Below, piece by piece: positions 9,648 through 18,081 of a stretch of 64,000 bases of DNA. The notes beneath the pieces were generated by a model. It saw only the letters and a list, made by a program, of their open reading frames with translations, ran no database searches and was not told where the DNA came from. The stretch is from an uncultured Myxococcales bacterium. Lineage in GTDB: Bacteria; Myxococcota_A; UBA9042; DTJE01. Made by a program: the position numbers and the translations under genes. The DNA is taken from the NCBI GenBank assembly GCA_903936705.1, contig CAIZWN010000005.1:187883-251882 (forward strand), given 5' to 3'. Position 1 is the stretch's first letter, and each line of letters begins with the position of its first letter.

Positions 9648-11159
9648 CTATTCCCGACTGAACGCCTTGCGCAACGAGGCCCTTTCCTGGCGCCCGATGC
9701 CCAGCGCCATGAACACCAGCGCGTACAGCAGGCAACCGATTACGGCCTCGGTCAGCACGACTCCAAGATTGTCGGCAGGCACCAGAATCTTCATCCCGAC
9801 AATGGCAGCATAGGCGATCGGGGCAGGTATCGCGGCAGGCACGAACACGGCCCGAAGGTACTCGATGTACCCGATGCCGTAGGCCCGCCTGACAAGCCAA
9901 ACGACAACCAGAACGTCCACCAGCACCGTGGCAATCAGGGTCCCCAGCGCGACGCCTGGCAGGCCAATCCACCACGCAAGGATCAGGCTGGCCGCCACGT
10001 TCACGGTCATGCTCAGAAAGGCTGCCCAGGCGGTCAAGCGATGCTGCCCCGTCATGCTGAATACGCCCGAGGCGACCATCTGGGGGACCAGCATCGCCAC
10101 CGACATCATCAGGATCGACAGGACTCCGGCGGCGTCCCCGTAGCCTGGCCCCACCCAGGCAACCAGGCCCTCGCGCCCCAGGGCAAGTGCGGCCACGGCC
10201 ATCCCGACGGCTGGCGCCAGGGCGTACTTGGCGCCGCTGACCAGCAGCGCACGAACATCATCCTTCCGCCCGGCACCACTCATTTCCGCGGCCAGCGGCC
10301 CCAGGACATTCACACCCTGCTTGATCAGCATCAAAACGTTTTCGGCCACCTTCAAGGCAACCCCGTACAGGGCCACGGCCGACAACGGCAGGAAGGCGTT
10401 GACGATAATCGGGTCCGTGCGCAGCAGAACCAGCGACGATACGGTCACGACAAACTGGGCCGCGCTGATCCAGGCAGCAGAACGCAGCAGGGTCCGATCA
10501 AAGTGCCTGGGCGAAATGCGCAGGTCCGGCATCGTGATCATGGCCGTCACCACATATGCCAGGTTCTCGACGGCAAAGGCTGCCAGGTTTGCCCAGGCCA
10601 GCCCGATCAGCCCGCCACCCATCTCGATTGCGACAACAGAAGCCCCCGCGTACAGCAGCGTGCCCCCGGCCTGCAGCAGGTTGACCCAGCCTATCCTCCC
10701 GTGACCGAACAGGATCGATCGGAACATCCCGAAAGGCAGGCTGACCGCTATGGAACGGGCCGCCAGGACCCACAGCAAAGGCAGCGCTATGTCCTGGCGA
10801 GATTCGGGAATCTTCATCAGGTCCAGGTAGAACGGCGAGACCCCGGCAACCATCAAGGCCGCAAGCGCGGCCAGGCACAGGTAGACCACCAGGACCGTAC
10901 TCAGCATCGCGTTCCGGCGCTGGACATCCCCGGAACCCCTGGCCTCGGCCGTGAACCGCACGACGCTGGTGCCGAACCCGAAGTCCACCAGGGACAAAAG
11001 GCCCAGGACCGAAAATGTCAGGGTCCACAGGCCGAATCCCTCGTCCCCAAGATTGGTGATCAGATACGGGATCAGGGCCAACTGGACGATTATGACGATG
11101 CCGTATCGCAGGTACGACGTGGCTGTATCGGTAGCCAGCCGCCTTGACTTGCCGCTCAT
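9648..11159 (-). CDS. Wzx-like polysaccharide flippase (MATE/MOP superfamily)
   Basis: A 503-residue polytopic protein with about 12-14 predicted membrane segments, starting SGKSRRLATDTATSYLRYG and containing GDEGFGLWTL, LVDFGFGTSVVRF and a GRIGWVNLLQAGG loop, as in polysaccharide-type flippases that move lipid-linked repeat units across the inner membrane. I use ATG 11159 because it overlaps the stop of the upstream ligase-like gene as ATGA, which suggests translational coupling; the longer in-frame version would sit inside that gene. It is last in a minus-strand trio (phosphoesterase, ligase-like, flippase) and converges on the GH9 gene with a 35-bp gap that holds no clear terminator. Confidence 0.87.
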   Translation of the reverse strand: MSGKSRRLATDTATSYLRYGIVIIVQLALIPYLITNLGDEGFGLWTLTFSVLGLLSLVDFGFGTSVVRFTAEARGSGDVQRRNAMLSTVLVVYLCLAALAALMVAGVSPFYLDLMKIPESRQDIALPLLWVLAARSIAVSLPFGMFRSILFGHGRIGWVNLLQAGGTLLYAGASVVAIEMGGGLIGLAWANLAAFAVENLAYVVTAMITMPDLRISPRHFDRTLLRSAAWISAAQFVVTVSSLVLLRTDPIIVNAFLPLSAVALYGVALKVAENVLMLIKQGVNVLGPLAAEMSGAGRKDDVRALLVSGAKYALAPAVGMAVAALALGREGLVAWVGPGYGDAAGVLSILMMSVAMLVPQMVASGVFSMTGQHRLTAWAAFLSMTVNVAASLILAWWIGLPGVALGTLIATVLVDVLVVVWLVRRAYGIGYIEYLRAVFVPAAIPAPIAYAAIVGMKILVPADNLGVVLTEAVIGCLLYALVFMALGIGRQERASLRKAFSRE

Positions 11160-12658
11160 GTCATTCCCGTTGCAGGTGAAACAGGTGCCGCCGGGTCCTG
11201 TACCGGCACCCATTCTCCGGTTATCCGCCTGCCTGGCAGCGCAGTCCCCGCCTGCGGCCCGTCGTTCACCACGCCCGCGTCTGCCTCGCCTTTCCCTACC
11301 ACTTTGGCTGCCTCGATTTCGCGCCCGCCTGGTCCCCCTTTGCCCACGCGCCGGGCACGGCGATCCAGTCTGGACACGTCAGCCAGTCCCACCGACAGGC
11401 CGCAGCACACCAGGAACAAGAAGAAGATTGGCGTGATCCGGAACACCCATTCCAGGAAACCCGAAAGGTGCAAGGCCGCCATGCCCATGGCCAGTGCCGC
11501 CTGCAGCAGCCCTTCGAACCCGCTCTTTCTGAACGCCTCGAACGAGGCGTGCCACAAGAACCGCAGAATCACCAGAACGAATACCGCCAGACCGATCCAC
11601 CCCATCTCGGCTGCCGTAAGGTTGTAGACCTCGTGGCAGACGCCCTTCTGCTTTTCGGCGGCCATTATCCTGATGTAGTCCGAGTACTTCGGAGTGTTCG
11701 TAAGGACGTACGAGAACTGATTGATCCCGACCCCCAACGGGTTGTCCTGTGCCATGGCTTTCGCGGCGCGGTTGAATTCCTCGCGGGCAAGGTGGGAGGC
11801 CTCCGGCGCCTCCATGAAGCGTTCCACGATGCTGCGTCCGGTCACCATCAGCCCCAAACCCAGCCCGGCAACCACCACGATCGACACGATCGAAACCCGG
11901 ATCGAACCGGCCTTCCGGTTGGCCACCAGCAGCACACCCAGTATGGTCATCAGCGACAGGACCATGCCCGCACGGCTGAACGTCATCACGACCGTCATCA
12001 GCATGGCCAACGCAATGCCCACGCTGGCAACCGACCCCTTCGACGACATCCAACGGGCGGCGATGCCGAAAGCCAGGAGGACCGGCAACACCTGGTTCAC
12101 GAACATCGGCACCGTGTTCGAATGGTCGAACGTCACCGGGATCCGATAGATGCCCTGCCCGTATTTCTGATAGACCGCATACACGGCGAACACGACCCCG
12201 ATCACCACGATGCCGCGCCACACTGCCTTCAGGGGAACCCCCACGCGCAGCACGTTTACGACGGTCCAGTAGATCACGAACCCGCGAACCATCTTGTACA
12301 GGGTGAATGTTGCCAGCAGCCCCTGCGGGGCGTCGATTGCCGACAGCACGGCCACGCCGAAATACAGGACCATCAGAAAGGTGTTGTATGGAACCCATGC
12401 AATCCGCGACGGGCGACGCAGGACTATGGCCAAACTCAGCGACCATGCGATAAGGTCGGCCAGCGTCACCTCGAACCCGCGATCCGGGCCTCGATAGGTC
12501 TCGACCGACAGAAAATGGATGTTGCCGTGGTCGCCCAGGCTGGTCGCAAAGATCAGGGCGGACAGCAGGTAGCCTCGCAGTTTCTCTGACCGCCAGGCCA
12601 TGCCGGTCATGATCGGCATGGACACCAGCGCAATCAGGGTGAACAGCGCGTACTTCAT
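11156..12658 (-). CDS. O-antigen ligase/polymerase-like membrane protein (Wzy_C)
   Basis: A 500-residue polytopic membrane protein with about ten hydrophobic segments. The large loop and following segment, MTVVMTFSRAGM and then NPLGVGINQFSYV, are the Wzy_C signature found in O-antigen ligases and some polymerases. The loop between carries a conserved His-containing stretch (GVCHEVYNLTAAE). It acts in the inner membrane, joining or polymerising undecaprenyl-linked glycans on the periplasmic side. A hydrophilic Arg/Gly/Val-rich cytosolic tail follows the last segment. It overlaps the flippase start by four bases and begins 79 bp after the phosphoesterase gene. Ligase versus polymerase cannot be decided from sequence alone. 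Confidence 0.83.
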   Translation of the reverse strand: MKYALFTLIALVSMPIMTGMAWRSEKLRGYLLSALIFATSLGDHGNIHFLSVETYRGPDRGFEVTLADLIAWSLSLAIVLRRPSRIAWVPYNTFLMVLYFGVAVLSAIDAPQGLLATFTLYKMVRGFVIYWTVVNVLRVGVPLKAVWRGIVVIGVVFAVYAVYQKYGQGIYRIPVTFDHSNTVPMFVNQVLPVLLAFGIAARWMSSKGSVASVGIALAMLMTVVMTFSRAGMVLSLMTILGVLLVANRKAGSIRVSIVSIVVVAGLGLGLMVTGRSIVERFMEAPEASHLAREEFNRAAKAMAQDNPLGVGINQFSYVLTNTPKYSDYIRIMAAEKQKGVCHEVYNLTAAEMGWIGLAVFVLVILRFLWHASFEAFRKSGFEGLLQAALAMGMAALHLSGFLEWVFRITPIFFLFLVCCGLSVGLADVSRLDRRARRVGKGGPGGREIEAAKVVGKGEADAGVVNDGPQAGTALPGRRITGEWVPVQDPAAPVSPATGMT

Positions 12659-12737
12659 TCAGCCTCTCGGTCCCATCCAGCCAAGGTCATTCCCCCGAAC
12701 GCCTTGTTCGACATGACTTGAACCGGCACCGGCATCA

Positions 12738-13889
12738 TCACAGTCCCAACTCGGAAAGCACGACGCCCTTGAGATCAGCCAGGCCGATCGGGCGAGGCGC
12801 ATCGATTGTCGATGTCCCGTAGAAGGCAATCGAATCCTTGTCGTCCGGCGCGTATCCGTGCATCCCTGGGATCGGCTTCAACCCCATGTGCGACGGCACT
12901 ATCAGCACGCCTGGATCGGCCAGCCAGAACCTGTGACCGTATCTTTGCCCCGGGAAATCGACGCCCCACTCCTGCAACTGCCGCTGGTCCAGCATGCGGC
13001 CGCCCTTCGCGCCCGCAAGAACGGCTTCTATCCGCAGACCGGCGCCGTCCTTCAGATACCAGAACCTGGCCATCGTCGAATCGTAGACCGCCGCGTAGTC
13101 ATGCCCGAACCGCAGCCCGGTTGATTGAACCTGGCTCATCAGATCGCAGGTCGATGTCACGTCCGTCATTCCATGGTCAGAAAAGACGTGCACCCGTACC
13201 TCGTCATACCGGCTGCGCGCGATTTCCAGGATCTCGCGCAGCCGTTCCTCGTACCAGCGCAGACGATCCACGACTGCCGCGCCCGTGGTCCCGTGATCGT
13301 GCAGCACGGCATCCAGGCTGGCCAGGAACAGCCACCCCAGCGCGATGTTTCCCTGCGACACGTCGTTCTTCAATCGCGACAGGTTCTCGACCTCGGGTCG
13401 CCTCCAGTCGGACAGCGAAAACGGAATGCCCCGCTCGCGCAGCGGGTCGAAAACCGTCTTCTGCCCACCCAGGATGCCGCCCGGGAAATAGATGTCCTTC
13501 TTCTCGATGTAGTCCATCATCGGCAGGCAGTTCCAGGGCACGTTGTACAGCTGGAAGTACCCGTTCCAACCAAGCAGTGCGCCAACGCCACGACTGATCC
13601 ACGACCGGACACGCGCCCTGTCGGCAACCGCCGAAGGCAGCAGTCCCAGAGCACGCAACGGGCGAAAGGGCGACCTGGGCGGGTCGTACACGAAGAAGCT
13701 GAAATGCCCGTGCTGGCGCGGAGCAACGCCGGTCAGGATGGTCGGGTCGCAGGTAGACGAGTACCCGCAAACGGTCTGCAAGGGAGCCTTGTGCACCAGC
13801 ACGTCGTCCAGGAATGGAATGCGCCGCGCCAGTTCCCAGCCGAACGCATCAACGAATATCGCAAGCACCAACCGTCGCGGACTGCTCAC
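12738..13889 (-). CDS. Alkaline-phosphatase-superfamily phosphodiesterase/pyrophosphatase-like protein
   Basis: A 383-residue protein. The core shows FVDAFGWEL (first metal Asp), YSSTCDPTILTGVAPRQHGH (nucleophile Ser/Thr region as in type I phosphodiesterases), HVFSDHGMTDV (second metal site) and a C-terminal GMHGYAPDD in which the final metal His is expected. No signal peptide is apparent. I place the start at GTG 13889 because an extended GAGGGGGGGGGC ribosome site lies directly upstream and the longer frame would overlap the divergent neighbour. It heads the ligase/flippase operon. Members hydrolyse nucleotide or phospho-lipid bonds or transfer phospho-groups; here a role in modifying the polysaccharide or recycling its lipid carrier is plausible but unproven. 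Confidence 0.75.
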   Translation of the reverse strand: MSSPRRLVLAIFVDAFGWELARRIPFLDDVLVHKAPLQTVCGYSSTCDPTILTGVAPRQHGHFSFFVYDPPRSPFRPLRALGLLPSAVADRARVRSWISRGVGALLGWNGYFQLYNVPWNCLPMMDYIEKKDIYFPGGILGGQKTVFDPLRERGIPFSLSDWRRPEVENLSRLKNDVSQGNIALGWLFLASLDAVLHDHGTTGAAVVDRLRWYEERLREILEIARSRYDEVRVHVFSDHGMTDVTSTCDLMSQVQSTGLRFGHDYAAVYDSTMARFWYLKDGAGLRIEAVLAGAKGGRMLDQRQLQEWGVDFPGQRYGHRFWLADPGVLIVPSHMGLKPIPGMHGYAPDDKDSIAFYGTSTIDAPRPIGLADLKGVVLSELGL

Positions 13890-14008
13890 GCCCCCCCCCT
13901 CGCGGATCAGGCATCCCCCCAAAAACTCCGACGCATTCTTGACGCGAACGGATGCGATGCGCAACGATAGCACACACGTCCTCACAGGGACCTGATCACG
14001 GAGTTGCA

Positions 14009-15700
14009 ATGGCCTTCGATCCACAGTCTTCACCCTTGATGAAGCGGCCGCACCTTTTGACCGTAGTGGTCGAGGACTACTTCCAGCACGCCGCATTCAG
14101 CAACCTGATCCAGCACGAACGCTGGCGACGCTTCGAGGCCAGGGTCGGCACGAACACGCGGCGCGCCCTTGATCTGCTGGACGAGTACGGCATCAAGGCC
14201 ACCTTCTTCGCCGTCGGCTGGATCGCGGAAAAGATGCCTGACGTGCTGAGGGAAGTGGCGCGCCGCGGGCACGAGGTCGCGTCCAAGGGGTTTTATCATC
14301 GCGCCCTTCGCGAGATGTCCCCACGCGAATTCCGGGACGACCTGCGGCGATCCCGCGTGGCAATCGAGGCCGCATCGGGCGTTCGCTGCTGGGGGTATCG
14401 CGTCGCCCAGGGGTCGTTCCTCCCGGACGATCTTTGGGCGCTGGACATCCTGGCCGAGGAAGGCTTCGCGTACGACTCGTCGTTCTTCCCGCAACTGGCA
14501 GCCATCAGGAAGGAACCCTGGCGCCGCTACCCACACATTCACCATCACGCCGGTCGCGACCTGTGGGAGATTCCCCTTTCCAGCGTCGGACCTTCCTGGC
14601 TGTCGGTACCGGCGGCGGGGGGAAACTACTTCCGCCAGCTTCCCCACGACTTGATGCGCCGTGTGGTTGATCACTGGGACCAGACGCAGACCCACCCGTT
14701 CAACATGTATTTCCACGTGTGGGAGCTGGACCCCGAACTGCCCAGAATTGACGCCGTGGACCGTCTGACCCGCATCCGCCAGTATCGCAACCTGGACAAG
14801 ATGCAGGGCATCCTGCGCGACTACTTCGGCCGGTACTCGTTCACTAGCATCGCATCCCACCTGGGCCTGGACCCGGCCGCTGCCCCGGCGGCGCCTGGCG
14901 TCGATCCGATGCACAAGCCCGGTGCCGGCAAGTCGCGACGTCGCGCCCGGGAAGCACTTGCCCCCGTGGCGCCGCCAGTTCCGATAACGATCGTGGTGCC
15001 GCTGTTCAACGAGGAAGAGGCGCTGCCCTACCTGCGCAACACGCTGGACGAAATACTCCAGGACTTCCTGCCGGCCTACGACGTCAGGTTCGTGTTCGTG
15101 GATGACGGTTCGACTGACAGGACCTGGGAGGTTCTGAACGGGATGTTCGGCGATCGACCGAACTGTGCCTTCGTTCAGCAGCCCGCGAACAGCGGAGTGG
15201 CTGCCGCAATCCTGGCAGGAATCCGGGCGGCGGAAACGGACATCGTCTGCTCGATCGACTGCGACTGCACATACGACCCGCGCCAGTTGCTGGTGATGAT
15301 CCCGATGCTGGCCGACGGGGTCGACATGGTGACGGCGTCGCCGTACCACCCGCAAGGCCAGGTCATGAACGTGCCCGAATGGCGGCTGGCGCTGTCGAAG
15401 GGACTGTCGTTCCTGTATCGCCGTGTCCTGAACAACCGGCTGGCGACCTACACCGCTTGTTTCCGGGTGTATCGCAAGTCAGCCGTCGAACTGGTTCACG
15501 TCACCGAGGGCGGCTACCTGGGCGTCGTCGAGATGCTGGCTCGCATGGACCTGGCCGGGTCCCGTATCCTGGAGGCCCCTGCCCTTCTGGAGGTCCGGAT
15601 GATGGGCCAGTCCAAGATGAAAGTGCTGCGAACGATTCGCGGCCACCTGGGGCTGCTGGCCCGCATGACGGCGTCCCGATACCGGGGGGAGATCTCTTGA
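14009..15700 (+). CDS. XrtA-type polysaccharide deacetylase fused to GT2 (dolichol-phosphate mannosyltransferase-like)
   Basis: A 563-residue two-domain protein. Residues about 10-285 match the exosortase-A-associated deacetylase type: TVVVEDYFQHAAF, ATFFAVGWIAEKMP, RGHEVASKGFYHR, RCWGYRVAQGSF and the C-terminal DUF3473-like HVWELDPELPRI with RQYRNLDKM. Residues about 330-545 form a GT2 domain: VVPLFNEEEALPYL, FVDDGSTDRTWEVL, SIDCDCTYDP (the DxD-like site) and MMGQSKMKVLR. Start ATG 14009 has GGAG upstream; the earlier ATG 13952 lacks one and would enlarge the overlap with the divergent promoter region. The stop overlaps the next gene's ATG (TGATG). It probably transfers a sugar to polyprenyl phosphate and deacetylates glycan. 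No exosortase gene is visible in the window. Confidence 0.87.
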   Translation: MAFDPQSSPLMKRPHLLTVVVEDYFQHAAFSNLIQHERWRRFEARVGTNTRRALDLLDEYGIKATFFAVGWIAEKMPDVLREVARRGHEVASKGFYHRALREMSPREFRDDLRRSRVAIEAASGVRCWGYRVAQGSFLPDDLWALDILAEEGFAYDSSFFPQLAAIRKEPWRRYPHIHHHAGRDLWEIPLSSVGPSWLSVPAAGGNYFRQLPHDLMRRVVDHWDQTQTHPFNMYFHVWELDPELPRIDAVDRLTRIRQYRNLDKMQGILRDYFGRYSFTSIASHLGLDPAAAPAAPGVDPMHKPGAGKSRRRAREALAPVAPPVPITIVVPLFNEEEALPYLRNTLDEILQDFLPAYDVRFVFVDDGSTDRTWEVLNGMFGDRPNCAFVQQPANSGVAAAILAGIRAAETDIVCSIDCDCTYDPRQLLVMIPMLADGVDMVTASPYHPQGQVMNVPEWRLALSKGLSFLYRRVLNNRLATYTACFRVYRKSAVELVHVTEGGYLGVVEMLARMDLAGSRILEAPALLEVRMMGQSKMKVLRTIRGHLGLLARMTASRYRGEIS

Positions 15701-17076
15701 TGAAGGATGACTCAGGCGGACCAGCAAGACGCGGGCAACCGCAACGCTTTGCAGTCATCGGCGGCGGCATGCTGGGCCTGACCTTGGCCCACAGGCTTGC
15801 CGGCCAGGGTCGTGACGTCACCTTGATAGAGGGGGCGCCGCACCTGGGAGGGCTGGCCTCGGCCTGGTCGCTGGGAGACATCACCTGGGACCGCCACTAT
15901 CACGTCATCCTGGCATCGGACGGGCACCTTCGCCGGGTTCTGGCCGAGATCGGGCTGGACAGCGAAATCGAATGGACCACAACGCGAACCGGGGTCCTGG
16001 CCAACGGCCGCCTGCATTCGCTGTCGAACACGATCGAAATGGCGACCTTTCCGGTGCTGAACGTCGTGGACAAGGCCCGCCTGGCCGCGACAATCATGGG
16101 CGCCTCGCGCATCAAGGACGGGACACACCTGGAAAGGATTCCGCTAAGCGACTGGCTGATCCGCTGGTCGGGACAGCGCACATTTGACCGTTTCTGGCTG
16201 CCGCTGTTGCGCAGCAAGCTTGGCGAGAACTACCGGGAGACATCCGCGGCATTCATCTGGGCCACGATCCGCCGACTGTACGCGGCCAGACGCAGCGGCC
16301 TGAAGGAGGAGCGCTTCGGCTATGTCCGCGGCGGCTACGCGGGCATCCTTGAACGGCTGGGCCAGACCCTTGAAAACGAAGGCGTCCACATCCAACTGGG
16401 ACGTCCGGTGGCACGCGTATCCGTTATCCGAGGGCGCCCCGTGGTTTCCTTCGCGGACGGTACATCGCAGCCGTTCGATCGCGTTGTGGTGACCGCCGCA
16501 GCACCATTGGCCGCGCGCCTTTGCGAAGGCCTGTCGGCCGATGACCACGACCGGCTGGCAGGCGTCCGCTATCAGGGCATCGTATGCGCTTCGGTGCTGC
16601 TGACGCGCCCGCTGGGCGGGTTCTACGTAACAAATCTGCTGGACCCGGCGCCGTTCACAGGTGTAATCGAAATGTCGGCGCTGGTGGACCGCGACCGCTT
16701 CCTGGGCGGCCACCACCTGGTCTACCTGCCCCGCTATGTCGCATCTGACGACCCGTTCCTGAAGGTGCCGGACGCCGAGATTCGCGCCTCGTTCCTGCGG
16801 GCATTGACAGGCATGTATCCCGACCTTGTGCCCGCCCACGTCCTGGCCTTCCAGGTAAGCCGCGTACCCTACGTGATGGCGCTGCCCACGCTGAACTACT
16901 CGGATCGCATTCCTCCCGTGCGCACCTCGCTGCCCGGCGTCTTCACCGTGAACTCCGCTCATATCGTCAACGGCACCCTTAACGTCAACGAGACCGTCCA
17001 GCTGGCCGAGCGGGCCGCCATCGCCTTCGACGGCGAATGGGTCGGAAATTCCCTGCCGTCCTTGGACGGTCAATGA
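15700..17076 (+). CDS. FAD-dependent amine-oxidase/protoporphyrinogen-oxidase-like protein
   Basis: A 458-residue flavoprotein. VIGGGMLGLTLAHRLA (about 20-35) is the dinucleotide-binding GxGxxG fold, followed by DVTLIEGAPHLGGLASAW, which binds the FAD ribose. The C-terminal PGVFTVNSAHIVNGTLNVNETV completes the FAD site. The start overlaps the preceding gene as TGATG and has GGGGGAG upstream; the frame stays open upstream but runs inside the GT2 gene. Such proteins in polysaccharide loci include UDP-galactopyranose-mutase-like and sugar-oxidising enzymes, but the substrate cannot be told. It lies in a tight plus-strand run between the deacetylase-GT2 fusion and a third deacetylase (7-bp gap), so its substrate is probably a glycan intermediate. 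Confidence 0.82.
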   Translation: MKDDSGGPARRGQPQRFAVIGGGMLGLTLAHRLAGQGRDVTLIEGAPHLGGLASAWSLGDITWDRHYHVILASDGHLRRVLAEIGLDSEIEWTTTRTGVLANGRLHSLSNTIEMATFPVLNVVDKARLAATIMGASRIKDGTHLERIPLSDWLIRWSGQRTFDRFWLPLLRSKLGENYRETSAAFIWATIRRLYAARRSGLKEERFGYVRGGYAGILERLGQTLENEGVHIQLGRPVARVSVIRGRPVVSFADGTSQPFDRVVVTAAAPLAARLCEGLSADDHDRLAGVRYQGIVCASVLLTRPLGGFYVTNLLDPAPFTGVIEMSALVDRDRFLGGHHLVYLPRYVASDDPFLKVPDAEIRASFLRALTGMYPDLVPAHVLAFQVSRVPYVMALPTLNYSDRIPPVRTSLPGVFTVNSAHIVNGTLNVNETVQLAERAAIAFDGEWVGNSLPSLDGQ

Positions 17077-17083
17077 GGCACCC

Positions 17084-18064
17084 ATGAAACCGATAGCCAG
17101 CCTGTCCCTGGACCTCGACAACCTATGGTCCTACATGAAGGTACACAACGACCCTGGCTGGGAGTCGTTCCCGTCTTACCTGGATCTGGTGGTCCCCAGG
17201 GTGCTGGATTTCCTGGAATCCCGTCGCCAGGCCATCACCTTCTTCGTGGTCGGCCAGGACGCAGCCATCGACAGGAATCGCGAGGCGCTGGGGCGCATCG
17301 GAGTCACCCGTCACGAGGTTGGCAACCATTCGTTCGCTCACGAACCGTGGCTGCACCTGTACACCCGCGCACAAGTCGATGACGAGATTGCCCGCGCCGA
17401 GGACGCAATCCAGCGAGCCACCGGGCGCCGTCCTGTCGGGTTTCGCGGGCCAGGTTTCAGCGTTTCCACGACCGTGCTGGAGGTGCTGGCTGCGCGAGGG
17501 TACCGCTTTGACGCATCGACCCTGCCGACCTTCATCGGGCCGCTGGCCCGCACCTACTACTTCATGACGGCCCGACTTGGAAAACAGGAGCGCGAGCAGC
17601 GCGGCGCCCTGTTTGGCACTGTGCGCGACGGCCTGCGCCCCGTGACTCCCTACCGTTGGAGCCTTCCATCCGGCGCATCGATCATCGAGATCCCGGTAAC
17701 GGTCTTCCCGGTGGCACGCATACCATTCCACCTTTCGTACGTGCTGTACCTGTCGACGTTTTCGGAAAAAGGAGCGCGCGCATACTTCAGGGCGGCTCTG
17801 GAAGCCTGCCTCCGGACCGGAGTCGAACCGTCCATCCTCATGCACCCGCTGGACTTTCTTGGCGGCGACGACGTTGGCGAACTGGCGTTTTTCCCCGCAA
17901 TGAACCTCCCCGGGAAGGTCAAATTGCAACGCGTATCCCAGTATCTTTCCGACCTGACCGACCGTTTCGAGGCGCTGCCAATGGGAAGCCATTGCGGATC
18001 CCTGGAACTGCGAACCGATCTGAAGGTCCGCAAACCTGACTTTGCTGATGCAACTGTTACCTAG
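17084..18064 (+). CDS. Polysaccharide deacetylase (NodB/CE4-like)
   Basis: A 326-residue soluble-looking protein that begins IASLSLDLDNLWSY, where the Asp residues take the place of the usual catalytic DD. It continues with ITFFVVGQDA, then HEVGNHSFAHEPW, which gives the HxxxH metal ligands, and RPVGFRGPGFSVS, the motif 3 Arg/Gly. A C-terminal HPLDFLGGDD supplies the last motif (SILMHPLDF). It is about the normal family length. It is the third deacetylase domain within 13 kb, after those in the two fusion proteins, so the polymer or its intermediates are probably deacetylated at more than one position or stage. No signal peptide is seen. It is 7 bp after the flavoprotein gene and 17 bp before the next membrane protein. 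Confidence 0.85.
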   Translation: MKPIASLSLDLDNLWSYMKVHNDPGWESFPSYLDLVVPRVLDFLESRRQAITFFVVGQDAAIDRNREALGRIGVTRHEVGNHSFAHEPWLHLYTRAQVDDEIARAEDAIQRATGRRPVGFRGPGFSVSTTVLEVLAARGYRFDASTLPTFIGPLARTYYFMTARLGKQEREQRGALFGTVRDGLRPVTPYRWSLPSGASIIEIPVTVFPVARIPFHLSYVLYLSTFSEKGARAYFRAALEACLRTGVEPSILMHPLDFLGGDDVGELAFFPAMNLPGKVKLQRVSQYLSDLTDRFEALPMGSHCGSLELRTDLKVRKPDFADATVT

Positions 18065-18081
18065 CAACTTGTGAGGCAGGA

